Positions 1 to 10,937 of a DNA stretch of 64,000 nucleotides are shown in pieces. The first letter of the stretch is position 1. Each line of letters begins with the position of its first letter. Source of the stretch: Chaetoderma sp. LZ-2023a (lineage: Eukaryota; Mollusca; Caudofoveata; Chaetodermatida; Chaetodermatidae); assembly GCA_034401795.1 (NCBI GenBank), contig CM067366.1, positions 74,716,129 through 74,780,128 of the forward strand, written 5' to 3'. A model generated the notes under the pieces. That model saw nothing but the letters and a program-made list of their open reading frames with translations, was not told the DNA's origin and did not search any database. A program made the translations under genes and the position numbers.

Positions 1-469
1 TCCCAAAAAACTGGCACACTGTCATCCCGCGAAAATGGAGCAGTTGCACCTCTGTATCTGTCGAAACTTGTACCCGGGCCATCCAGACACGTTTCCCGCA
101 CATCAACCAACCACTGAACATAGTACTGTCTCCACCACGTTACCAGCTTCGTTTTCTGCCAGGAGAAGCCCAATGAACACCCACAGCACCTTCTTCCTGC
201 AAACGCTCGCGCTCGGATTCTGAGTAGTTCCGTATCCAGACAATCATTCTTCCGCTGTCTATCCATCTACTATTCCAGAACGATCTCCTCTCACAACAGC
301 TCTCCAGTTCTTCTTATGAACAATTATGAACAATTTGCTCTCATGGTCATTCCTCTCGCAGCAATTCTCGCACCACCATTCTTCCGCTCCATCTTCTCAT
401 GGCAGTTAATCTCGCACCACCATTCTTCCATGCCACCTACGAGCTACAAGTTCTTGTGTTGTCATTCCC
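1..469. other. No supported gene
   Basis: C-rich sequence with only short open frames. No domain, repeat partner within the window or splice pattern was recognised. Confidence 0.5.
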
Positions 470-720
470 CACATGGCTATATCTTCCATGCCAGCAGAGA
501 AGTCGTTTTCTCAAAAACTAAGTCATCCAAGGTGACCGTCGAAGCATTTGGCCAATCAAGTTTCCTCGAACAAATTTGATTCAGCTGTTGAACTAGATGA
601 TGTTTCAGGAGTTTTAAATCAATCCCACAAGTGGTTTCGGAGATTTTTTAGAGACATTTCTAAAAATCAGCCAAAATTAAAGATAGATCGCTTTTGCTAA
701 AAACTGAAGGGTATGCTGTT
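470..720. repeat. Fragment of dispersed repeat shared with 62940-63140
   Basis: The stretch around 490-650 matches 62955-63125 in order: a 'cgttttctc' block, 'gtcatccaag', then 'ctagatgat' and 'tggtttcgga'. Both copies therefore derive from one dispersed family. At 62.7 kb that family continues into ~150-bp tandem units, so this is probably a truncated copy. No coding potential is seen. Confidence 0.6.
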
Positions 721-893
721 GGAGTCAAATTCAAAATATTTTCAATGAGTTTCGTTATGTCGTTCTTTGGAGTGTGGATCACGGAAATCATGTTTATGAA
801 ATAAGATCTTTAGATTCTTCACAGTATTGTAAATATGTTAATCATGTGGAAATATTGTATTCTCAGGAATTTGTCCGCTTAGTGGAAATTGAT

Positions 894-1127
894 TAGCCCT
901 GTAGGTGGGGCTTAGAATACACCTTCCGTATCCTCTGCGTGTAGTAAGAGGCGACTAAAGGAGGTAAGGGTGAGGTAACCCTGACAGAAACCTCGAGTGC
1001 TGAAGACGGAGGTTCCAGGCCGCATGGCGCACTCTAATAAACCATGGATCCACGCACTTAACGCTTATGATCATGTCGATAGTCACTTAGGACTGGCGGT
1101 ATGATCAGCGAACAAAAAGAAGAAAGA
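894..1127 (+). mobile_element. SINE-like insertion with 13-bp target duplication
   Basis: A 234-bp segment is flanked by a perfect direct repeat, 'agtggaaattgat', at 881-893 and 1128-1140. This is the signature of LINE-machinery insertion. The insert ends in a purine-rich tail (about 1110-1127). It contains 'ggttccaggcc' near 1010, which resembles a pol III B box. The block 'agtaagaggcgactaaa' near 947 is a phrase I associate with widespread molluscan short repeats, possibly a MetaSINE-type core, but that name is uncertain. No A box was confidently located. Confidence 0.75.
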
Positions 1128-1244
1128 AGTGGAAATTGATCATTCATAAGTTGAGGAGGAAGTACTATGATCCCATTGAGGTTAATTTGGTAAAATAAAG
1201 AAAATGAGAGTGAGTTGACAATGCAAAATTTATGATAATCGACC

Positions 1245-1560
1245 TACCGAGTTTAGCTATGCCCCACCTATCTCTGGCTAAGCTCCACCCACACTTCGCC
1301 TGTGTTGGTATCGATCGATCCCTGAACAGCCTGACTATTAATTTCCATAAAACTATACAGGTAAGCTGTTGAATATTTTGAAACTAATTTGACTGGGTGC
1401 AGAAACAGCACCCAGTCAGATTAGTTTCCAAATATTCAATAGAATGTTTATTAAATAGTAAAAACATACAATTTGTACGTGTCAGACGTTTAAGATTGAC
1501 TAAATCGAGTCATTCATGATGTAATTGATTAATGCTGCGCGTCACGTAGTTGTTTATCAC
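1245..1560. repeat. Dispersed repeat with 30-bp-arm hairpin (copy at 27822-28140)
   Basis: The order of motifs ('ctaagctccacccacactt', 'caggtaagctgtt', 'catgatgtaatt') is repeated at 27822-28140. At its centre is a hairpin with arms at 1371-1400 and 1408-1437, 28 of 30 positions paired, and a 7-nt loop. The same hairpin core ('aatattttgaaactaatttgactg' type) recurs inside the MITEs at 41530-41683 and 41875-42034, and in degraded form near 46270 and 58500. Confidence 0.7.
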
Positions 1561-1741
1561 GTCATATGATGGATGGATAAACTGGAAAGGTGCATTACTT
1601 AATATCTATTTGGGTTACAGTGAGAACCAGGAAATTTATGTATACCCCGCCCGATGACTAACGTTCTGATTTTGAAACAACATAAATGACAGTTATAAAA
1701 TATCCATGAAGGGTGTGTGGAGGACAATACTGGCCACAATC

Positions 1742-1745
<4 letters not shown>

Positions 1746-1791
<46 letters not shown>
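1746..1791. repeat. (TA)n microsatellite at Tc1 insertion site
   Basis: About 22 uninterrupted TA units run directly up to the left end of the Tc1 element. The right flank of that element also begins 'tgtatata', so the transposon appears to have entered a TA run. Confidence 0.9.
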
Positions 1792-1794
<3 letters not shown>

Positions 1795-3444
1795 GTGCAA
1801 AAGTTAAGCACCACCCTATTTTTACGCACATGCGAGGGTATATTCATGTGCTATGAAGAAAGCAATAGCATAAACATTTATATACCCATCCATCTTAGTG
1901 CAAGAGGTAATAATGCAACTAGAGGAATGCTGATTATGATGGTGGGGAAACACTGTATGTTTTTGTTTGAACTTGAAAACGAGGCCTGAATATGGTTACG
2001 TTGACACAACTGACAACTATTGCCCTACAGTTGACACACGTGGCTAGATTGTCATTAATGGTGTCTGAAAACGAAGTTTAACATCTGTGCACGAGTTTGA
2101 GACTGTCATTATTAATACCGGGTATATCCACCTTGTGCCTGGATGACGGCCTGGACACGACGTCTCATGCTGGTCACCAACCGACTGATACGCCATTGTG
2201 GTATTCGTTGCCATTCAAGATGGAGTGTGTCTGTTAATTCCTGTAGGTTCTGCACAGGAGGATCCCTCCTTCTCACCATGTTTCCCAGAATGTCCCAGAT
2301 ATGCTCAATAGGGTTCATGTCAGGGCTCCTTGCTGGCCATGGTAGGGTTTCGATGGCATTCTGGCGGAGGTATTCATGCACAGCTCTAGCACGATGTGGT
2401 CGGGCGTTGTCATCCATGAATATAGGGTGGGTTCCAGGTGCATGATTTACAAAATGAGAGACCACAACTCTATCCAGTATGGAATCTTGATATCTTTGTC
2501 CATTTAGTGTTCCAGGTACAGTCAACAGATCCAGCTTACAATCAAATGAGATGCACCCCCATATCATAACGGAACCTCCACCAAATGGAACTTCTTCCAT
2601 GATGTTACGTTGGTCGTACGCCGTGCGTCTGGACCTCCATGCACGAGTTCGACCATCTGTGGCATGAAGCAGGAACCGACTTTCATCAGACCAGTGTACC
2701 CGTCTCCAGGATCTCATGTTCCAGTGTCTTCTTTCGTTGCACCACCTCAGACGCTCCTCTTTGTGGTGTGCAGTGAGGAGAGGACGTCTGACAGGTCTCC
2801 TAGCTTTCATGCCAGCAGCATACAGTCTCCTTTTGACGGTAGACATTGACACTCTATTGCGCGTTTCCCATTGCTGGCTGAGCACTCTGCTGTTGGTGAA
2901 TGGAGATCTCCTAACAAGGCGTACTAGGGCTCGATCATCACGGGCAGTAGTCTTCTTCGGTCTTCCAGATCTAGGCCTGTCCTTCACCTCGTTAGTTTGC
3001 CCATGTTTTGCAATCAAACGACTGATTACAGTATGGTTAATGTTCAGCTGTCTGCCAATCTCTCTGCATGACATACCAGTGGTATGCATGCCTATGATTT
3101 GCCATTTCACACGATCACTTAACCTTCGTCTTGCCATAGCGGTTCACAATCAAGAGCTAATTCTCTCTGTACAAATAAACCACGGTCATGAACACAAAAT
3201 TCCTAATCTTGTCGCCTAAATCTGTATGTAATGTTCTACACCTCAAACTAGACTTTTACATAACTGAACACGTGTGCTGTTTCCCGCCACGCACGGACAT
3301 CAAGCGGCGTGAAGTCATGCATGCATGTGCATTTCGTACTTGGAATTATGTCAGCTAACGCGGGGACAAAAAGTATGGCAGCCTAGTTGTACCATCATGT
3401 TTCTACGTTCTATTGTTTTTGCTAGTGCTTAACTTTTGCACAGG
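1792..3444 (-). mobile_element. Tc1/mariner-type DNA transposon, apparently whole
   Basis: The ends carry perfect 20-bp terminal inverted repeats, 'cctgtgcaaaagttaagcac' at 1792-1811 and its complement at 3425-3444, flanked by TA. The element is about 1.65 kb, usual for Tc1. The only gene is the minus-strand transposase. The TIR may extend one or two imperfect bases outward on each side. Clean TIRs and an open transposase suggest a recent insertion. Confidence 0.93.
2112..3137 (-). CDS. Tc1-family DD34E transposase, unbroken
   Basis: A 341-residue protein starting MARRRLSDRVKW, the usual length for the family. Residues 1-110 form the paired-like helix-turn-helix DNA-binding region, with GMSCREIGRQLNINHTVISR as the first HTH and the GRPKK hook near residue 60. 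The catalytic domain follows: first D in HWSDESRF, second D in MDDNARPH, and E in SPDMNPIEHIWD. Exactly 34 residues separate the second D from the E, giving DD34E. The WGC block (MIWGC) is present. The protein would bind the TIRs and catalyse cut-and-paste transposition into TA. It fills most of the element, with short untranslated ends. No stop or frameshift is seen, so activity is possible but untested. Confidence 0.95.
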   Translation of the reverse strand: MARRRLSDRVKWQIIGMHTTGMSCREIGRQLNINHTVISRLIAKHGQTNEVKDRPRSGRPKKTTARDDRALVRLVRRSPFTNSRVLSQQWETRNRVSMSTVKRRLYAAGMKARRPVRRPLLTAHHKEERLRWCNERRHWNMRSWRRVHWSDESRFLLHATDGRTRAWRSRRTAYDQRNIMEEVPFGGGSVMIWGCISFDCKLDLLTVPGTLNGQRYQDSILDRVVVSHFVNHAPGTHPIFMDDNARPHRARAVHEYLRQNAIETLPWPARSPDMNPIEHIWDILGNMVRRRDPPVQNLQELTDTLHLEWQRIPQWRISRLVTSMRRRVQAVIQAQGGYTRY

Positions 3445-3446
3445 TG

Positions 3447-4107
3447 TATATATAAATCAGCCGCCACCATTAACACAAAAGATTATGATGTGCATATCTT
3501 TCCAAACTAGATTTCAAACACAGCAAATGATGCCGCACTACCCTTGTTGGCAGGTTTGCTGGTTTCAATGAAGCCATCACAATGATTATTTGATGCATAT
3601 TTACATATTATGTACATCCAATAATAAAATCTCAATATCCTGAGTATCTTTGTAAGCAAGTGTAAGGGAGTAACTGATCTGAGATTACTTATGGACCCGT
3701 AATCCTAATGTAAACAGGTCAAAATTCAAAAATAAATATTCTAAAGTGGGAATTGGATTTAGAGGTAAAATTTTAGCAATCACATAATGTTCTTATATTT
3801 TAAGTGAATGACTGGACTACTAGATGGAAAAGTAAAACTGGAGTAATCCAATGGACGGTCTCAAAGATGCAATTTGTGTTATCCCTACCCGCCTAAATTC
3901 AATTGATTGCTGTGCACTGTGCTAACAAGAATTGTACACAAGACAAGGCTGAAGAATAATTGCAACGTTTATTTATATACAATACTGCGAATGACTACAA
4001 ACAATCATGATTAATATAAAAAACCTTATATATAGAAGATTGTTTTATCCTTACACTATACAGCCTCTGTATATACTTCATATCAATCTAATGGTAAAGT
4101 GGCACAT
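3447..4107. other. No supported gene
   Basis: AT-rich sequence between the Tc1 right end and the 3' end of the CR1-like LINE. Nothing recognisable was seen. Confidence 0.5.
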
Positions 4108-4187
4108 ATTTTATGATACAATGATACAATGAAAGGACATCTGACAGCCGGCCTCAGGCCTCTAACGTCAGGAATAACAGTTTCACA

Positions 4188-7100
4188 TCAGTCAACTAGT
4201 ATTGAAGTAAAATTGGAAATACATGTGGGTTTAGCTTCAAAGTTGAAGCGCATAGAGTGGCTTTCCCAAAGTTTGTCCAATCTATGTTTAAAAGAATTAA
4301 TTGAAGGTGCGTTAATGACATATTCAGAGAGTATATTCCAATGATCAGTGCACCACAATGGGAAGGAGTACTTTCTTATGTCTAGTCTGGGTCTTCTAAC
4401 TTTCATGAGTTTTAAGCTATGGCCTCTTATATTAGTTTTTGTGTTATGAAGTTCAATGAAGTCTGATGTTCCTTGGTCATATTTGTTGTTGAGATGTTTA
4501 TAGATCTCTATCATATCGCCACATAATCTACGAAATGCCAACGTCAGTAATTTCAAAGTTTGTAGGCGTTCACTGTATGATAGACGGCGTAGGCCAGGAA
4601 CGAGCTTGGTGGCTCGTCTTTGAACATTTTCTACAGCATGTATGTGTTTTTTCAAATGTGGGGTCCAGACAACATTAGCATATTCAATATGTGGTCTAAC
4701 GGGGGCCTTGAATAGGTGGGTAAAATTATATTTATCTATATAGCTAAACGTACGTCGGATTAATCCCATTATTTGGTTTGCTTTGTTTATCTTTTCACTT
4801 ATGTGCTGGTCGAAATTTAGTTTTTCATCGCTTATTACACCAATATCTTTTGCAGCAGGGGAGTTTGTTAATGTATGGCGGCATAAGTTCATTGTATAGG
4901 AGTGTGTTTCTGGGGTTTTTTGGTAGAGAATCGCATATATTTGCATTTATCTGGGTGGAGTTTTAATAATGAATCATCCGTCTATGAACATATCGAATTT
5001 ATGTCTTTTTGCAGTGAAATACAGTCTGTTGGATTAAAAATTGATCTGAAGAGTTTTGTGTCATCTGCAAACAGGAACATTTCAGAACCACAGTCAACTG
5101 CATCAGGAAGATCATTGATATATATTATGAAAAGAAGTGGTCCCAAAACAGAACCCTGTGGTATGCCACTTGTGACCTGTGTTGTTTTAGAAAGGACCCC
5201 ATTAATTAATACCTGTTGCGTTCAACTGGTTAAAAATGCCTGTATCCAATCTAACAATTTACCTTCTATGCCATATATAGACAACTTTTTTATGAGACGT
5301 TTGTGAGGAACCTTGTCAAATGCCTTCATAAAGTCGCAGTAGATAACATCAATCATCCCGCCTTTATCAAGTGTCTGCAGCCATTTTTCAAGTACATTTA
5401 GAAATTGCAGAATGGTAGATCGGCCACTGATAAAGCCATATTGTTTATCTGAAAGCATTTTATTTGTTCTTAGATGGTCCATTATTGCATCCGTAATTAT
5501 TGATTCCATTATTTTACACACTACCGACGTTAGGCTGATTGAGCGATAATTTTCAGGTTTCTTTTTGTCCCCCTTTTTTTAATATGGCTGATATATTGGC
5601 GTTAGTCCAACAGTCTGGCAATTTCCCAGATTCTAGTGATCTATTAAAAAGCAATGATAAAGGATTGCAGAATACTTGCCTAAGTTCATATATTAGCCTA
5701 GGATGTAATCTGTCAGGTCCAGGAGACTTAGAAATCTTGGATAATTTTTCTTTCACAATGTCTGGAGTGATATTAACAATTAGTGGAGACTGCATAATTA
5801 TATGTCTAGTTGAAATTGGCGGTGCGTCTTCATCCGGTTCAACTGTGAAAACAGAATTAAAGTAGTCAGCTAAAACATCTGCCTTTTCCTTATCATTTGT
5901 AGTAAAAACACCATTGTTATTAGGTATTTCCAAATCAGGGATACCAATTGTTGTTTTTGTCAGGGATTGAACATATTTCCAAAATTTCTTTGGATTTTGT
6001 TTAGCATATTTCGAGATATTATGTTCATGCATTCTCATAGCTTTTCTTGTAGCTGTCCTGACTGGATTTCTTATTTTACAGTATTCAATATATATGTCTT
6101 CACTCTCAGTTTCTATATATTTTCTCCAGAGACATTTCTTTTTATTAATCTTACTTATGGTTGTATTATCGAGTGGGTATTTGTTTCGCTTACTTTTAAT
6201 TTTTAAAATAGGAATGAATTTCTCTTCAACTTCGTGATATTTTGAAAGTATTGTTTGCCAAAGGTCATTAACATCATTGAACCTTCCCATAAGGTTGCTC
6301 CAGTCTATGTTCAAATATGCAATCATAGCTTTATAATCTGCTTTCTCATAGCAATATCGCAATTTTGTGGTTGTACTGCTGACCAGGTCGAGATGGATTG
6401 TAACTTGTATTATAGAATGATCACTCTTACTGAGTGGGGCATTAATAACTATGTCATCCACTAGTTCAGGATAATTTGTAAATAGTAGATCTAGTATTGA
6501 GGGCTTAGCCGAGCCCCGTCCTCTAGTGGGAGTTGTTATCAATTACTGTAGGAAGCAATCCCTTATTGTCTCAATAAAGTGGTAAGTAAAATCTAAATTA
6601 GTAGCGCTGGTATATGTAGCTAGTGACCAATTGATATGCGGCATGTTAAAGTCACCCAGTATAAGTGTGCGTCTGTTATCAGAACGTAATGTATGTAGTA
6701 CATGGCAAAGTTGTATGTTGTTCAAACTACCTGAATGTGGGCTTCTATAAAATACACCGATCATCAGAGATTCTTTTTCCACAGTTATATCACAGACGAG
6801 ACATTCTACAAATGCATCGTTGGAGGTTATCAGGTTATAGGATATAGATTTCCTTATGAATAAAAGAATACCTCTCCCGTGTTTGTCAGCAATATTAGAT
6901 TCTTCAATGTTGTATCCTTCTATGTTGTAATCAGCTAGTGTTCGATGAACTTTATAGTTCTTTGGTTTTACCTCAGTGATGGCTATGATATGTGGTGGTT
7001 TGTCTTGGATTAGATGTTTGAGTTCAATAATCGTGTCTTGCGTGAAGACATCTGCATTAGTGTATAAAATATGGCATGCGTTGGGCTAGACGTTTGATAT

Positions 7101-7430
7101 ATTTAGTCTACATTTGTCACTTAAGGGCATGTTATGGTTTTTAGTTTTGTTCTTTACGTTTATAAGAGGTGCACTTGCAACTAAACTAGTTTTTACAATC
7201 TTTTTCTTAGAGGAATTATTAGTAGTACTTAATAGTACTGGCTTAGTGGATTGGGCTGGGCTAGACGTTTTCTTTGATGATATATTTGGTCTACATTTGT
7301 CATTTAAGGACATGTTACAGTTTTTAGTTTTGTTCTTTACATTTATAAGAGGTGCATCTGTAACTAAACTAGGTTTTACAATCATTTTCTTAGAGGAATT
7401 ATTAGTAGTACTTAATAGTGCTGGCTTGGT
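4188..7430 (-). pseudogene. CR1-like LINE ORF2: AP endonuclease and reverse transcriptase
   Basis: The endonuclease starts near 7060 with LYTNADVF, followed by AITEVKPKN, LILGDFNMPHINW (about 6670) and SKSDHSIIQ (about 6420), the usual APE catalytic blocks. The reverse transcriptase follows: SPGPDRLHP (about 5710), CDFMKAFDKVP, GIPQGSVLGP (about 5160) and FADDTKLF (about 5070), so the catalytic DD is kept. The thumb and C-terminal part run to 4188 (HLFKAPVRPHIEYANVVW). Breaks include a stop at 6543-6545, a likely indel in an A/G run near 5565-5580, a stop near 5222 and another near 4985. The product would nick target DNA and copy element RNA. Similarity to CR1 is by motif reading only. Confidence 0.85.
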
Positions 7431-7440
7431 GGAGTGCCTG
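7105..7440 (-). repeat. 183-bp in-frame tandem duplication inside LINE
   Basis: Two copies of a segment containing 'ttttagttttgttcttta' start near 7138 and 7321, a period of 183 bp or 61 codons. On the minus strand both read PLINVKNKTKN with KCRPNIS or KCRLNIS close by. The length is a multiple of three, so the frame is kept across the join between the esterase and endonuclease regions. Confidence 0.85.
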
Positions 7441-9290
7441 TGTTGCAGTGTGTAAGGCGTTGATTGGGCATGTTGCTGATTCGTGTATGATGTGTAGTAT
7501 ATGCTGGTGGATTCCTCCCATGGATCCTTCCATTGTGAAAATTTGGATTGTAAGCTGATCTCTCAGCTGGGTAAGTCTTTCGAACAGCGGAAGCATAGGT
7601 GTTGTAAGAATTGTTGATAGGGGTACTGTTGAGGTAGTTTCTACTACTCTCTGATAGGATACGAGTCCCCTGCACATGTGGATGTATGTGATCATAAAAT
7701 AATTCCTCATACACCTCACCACTGGGATTGAAGAAAAATGGTGAGTTGACTATAAATGTTGTATGTTGCGTTTCAGACAGGCTTAGTAGGATACAATTGA
7801 ACTCAAGTGTTAGATTATGGCAATACTCATTTTGTGGTCGTGGCAGCAAGGATGATACAAAGACCTGAATGTGAGGGCATATAGAGCGAATGCGATCGAT
7901 TAAGGCAGAGTAACCTTGAGTCATACTTTGTTAGTTTCGTTTGCCAATGTCGTTGCTACCTACATGTATGGCAATAGCATCATGACTATTTACTTGAAGG
8001 TATTTGTCTAATTGGTCTGTTAAATCATTAATCCGTGCCCCACGTAGAGTTCGAATATTAATATTGAGTTCATTGGTAGACATATGCCTTCCACTTAACT
8101 TTCTAAGTGTGGAGCTACCGATAATGAGGACCTTTTTTCGTTTGTCAGTTCAATTATCATTCGCGTTGGTGGAAGTGGGTTTGGTATTGGAAAATCCTGT
8201 TAATCGGCTCTTAGATATGTAGTCCTTATCCTGATTTTTAGTGTGGTAATGACTGCCATTATCAGCCTGAGTTAGCGATGGTGGTATTTCATGTTGAATC
8301 GGTACTCTGGTTCAGGAGTATCATGATGGCAAGTGTTGGACATATGAGTTTGGTGTCTGATTTGGATGTGTCCCTCGATTGGTCACTACAGGAATTGACC
8401 TAACGTTGACACTTTGAGTGTTTTCCGTGACCTTCAAAATTGGCGTTGTTTTGCCAGTATGCAGGTTAGACAGACTTTGTGAAACAACCTGGTTGCCAGT
8501 TGCGAGAATATCTCTATAAGATTAATGTTGTGGTGTACCGGTATCATTAGTTTGTGTTCTATGTTGAATATCATTGACATGTTTTATCAATGCATCAAAG
8601 TTATTCTGCATATCATTAACCTGCTTTACCAACTTATGAAGAACATCCATATTATTGGTTGTTTCTGTTCCTACAGAAATAGATGGTTTGGAATTGGTAG
8701 GTGGAGGTACTTCTGTCAGTTGTGTGTTTATTTGGTAATCAGCAATACTGGCTGCCTTTTGAGTACAATTTATTGCAGGATTTGGTGTTTCAGACACAGG
8801 TTCAGTAATATCATGATCAGCAGTGGTTACTTTAACGACTTCATGTGCTGTTTGCTTATCAGCGTTACTGTCACCCATTTCAGTACTATTTGTTTCATTA
8901 TTGGATGTTTCGGACACGTGTTCAGTACTATTATGATCAGCAATGGTTGTTACAAGGACTTCGTGTGCTGATCCATACCACTCGAGGAATTCTCAAATAT
9001 GTTTGGTTATCACTGTACAAGCACTCCAAGTGTACTTTCGACGGGATTTAGATGTAAGTGCCGAGAGCATGTAAAGTGGTAGCTTGGTACATGCATAATG
9101 TTCCCAATTTTTACAATTGGAGCACATCACCCTGTAATTGTCGTTTTGCTTACCACAGGAACAGAAAATGCGGAGACTGGATATATCTCCATTAAGGTTG
9201 TCGTTATCGTGTGGTATGTCATGTATTTGTAGAATGGGGGTAATACCATTTTGCATATCATCAGCTTGTGACTGTTGCAAATCTTCCGTC
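7412..9290 (-). pseudogene. CR1-like LINE ORF1: PHD-like finger, coiled coil, SGNH esterase
   Basis: Near 9180-9080 lies a PHD-like zinc finger (FCSCGKQNDNYRVMCSNCKNWEHYACTKL). The last Cys pair is damaged, with Trp where Cys is expected in YTWSAC. A Ser/Thr-rich linker with a short coiled-coil-like part (LHKLVKQVNDMQNNFDALIK) follows at 8522-8917. An SGNH hydrolase domain lies at about 8135-7600: block I LIIGSSTLRKL, block III HVGSNDIGKRN, and block V YDHIHPHVQG with the D-x-x-H pair. This PHD plus esterase order is known for CR1 ORF1 proteins, where the esterase is thought to aid RNP or membrane contact. A stop follows the GSND block. No clear ATG is in frame at the 5' end. Confidence 0.8.
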
Positions 9291-9300
9291 CATAACGAAA

Positions 9301-10937
9301 GGATGTTGATGATGATTGACTGGACGTGTCGTGTTTAGACTCGATTTTGCGTTTTCTAGTTTAATCCTTGTTAGCTTGTTGTTAATTCTCGATGTGTTTT
9401 ACACATATACAGCCATAAATGAATATGTGTGTAAAATCTACCGTATGATTCTAGGAAAAAGTGATTGTTTATGACAGACTACGACGGACCATGGTTGATT
9501 TCTACCCCTCTGGAGAAATTAAAATATTAGGTATTATCATGTCATATTATCTCTGGGCTACGGTCCGGTATAATACACCGCTGAACTATGCCCTGTAAAC
9601 CAGATTTCACCACCCATAACGTCACCATCTAGCATGTTTCTCTCAGGAATGGTTCTCGACACTCGCTGTCAATACAAAAATTGGACTCTATGGTCCAACT
9701 TGTCACATTCAGATTTACATTCGTGAGTCACATCACCCTTCCATAGAACTTATTTCCTGTCCAACTTGTTATGTTGACGATTAGCAATGAAAGAGAATGA
9801 CCAGACCTGGCTCTCGCACTATATTCACATCCCTACTACAAGACCAAATAGTTTGTTTTCTTCACCCCTACATCACAACCAATTTAATTATTTAAATCCA
9901 TATCAAATAACCAATGATCGGACTGAATTAAACAATAAAACTGAATGGTCACCACCCCCACCTCTTCCACGTATTAAAACCTCATTTCTTAATGCAAACA
10001 TCTCACTACATGCAATATTACTCCGCCCAAGACAACACCATCTACCACATCCCACGCGAAATATACATCCGAAATGTACAGCTAGGGGAAAACGGGTATT
10101 GTGAAACCCCGGGGAACGTATATTCCTATACCACTATTGTCTAATGCATACACGGAAATAACACTCGAATAGGGGAGACCGGGGTAAAAGGGTACACTTT
10201 GGCATCCAATATCAACACATACATGGAAACATGAAATATATAATTTACTTATTTCACTCTCTTGCACAAGCATTTAATTTCGAGAAATGGAGTGTCAAAC
10301 CTCATCTCTCCATGTTCAACAATTTCACTGATGCAATTTCAAAGATAATATATAAACATTTTACTTATAATATTGGCATGCATATGTTAATTATGTTCCG
10401 CTATTACCTTTTATCCGAATACAAGTCGGTGTCTATTTAGATCATGACATAGCCAGTAAGTGCATGTGCAAATCTCAATTGTCTGATGATTTTTGACAGT
10501 AGTTCATATGTCTATAAATGCACAGATGAGCTGCGCTTGTGCCTTGTGGGGGTGATGCAATATTTTAGGATTCCGCTTTTCACCACTTCTCGGCCCGAAA
10601 TAAGACCCCATCATCATTCGTTTGCTTTTGGTGAACCCCTATTGGGTTCGTTCATGAATACGCGTGTAGGTGTGAGATGTTTTGCAGCTATTGGAAGCAG
10701 CTCATCAAGAGAACCCTTTTGTTATCTCGCATTTTCACGAAGTTGAAAAAAAAAAGAAGATTTTGGGAGGGGGGGAAATGTTGGCGTCAGCGTCTACTCT
10801 GATTAAGGTTTTAAAAAATGACATTTGCACCCTTAAGGGTTCGTCCGATTAAAAAAATAATTTCACAGATGTGTTATATGCGATGCTTATTAGGACTAGT
10901 TTACATCAAGACTATATCGATTTTTGAAATTTTTCTT
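9301..10937. other. No supported gene
   Basis: Unique-looking AT-rich sequence. A pair of C/G-rich stretches near 10090-10190 ('aaccccggggaacg', 'gaccggggtaaaagg') stands out, but no element end could be shown. An A/G tract lies at 10746-10780. Confidence 0.4.

Larger units (their letters stand above)
4108..9300 (-). mobile_element. CR1-type LINE, near full length, decayed
   Basis: A minus-strand element of about 5.2 kb holds both expected coding units. The first has a PHD-like finger and SGNH esterase (7412-9290). The second has an AP endonuclease and reverse transcriptase (4188-7430). At the 3' end the minus strand carries two tandem octamers of the type CATTGTAT (about 4113-4130), in line with the octamer tails of CR1 elements. 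Several stops and shifts interrupt both units, so it is an old copy. The exact 5' end is not resolved. Confidence 0.85.

Noticed and set aside
2143-3219. Plus-strand frames across the Tc1 element
   Set aside because: They are antisense shadows of the transposase at 2112-3137.
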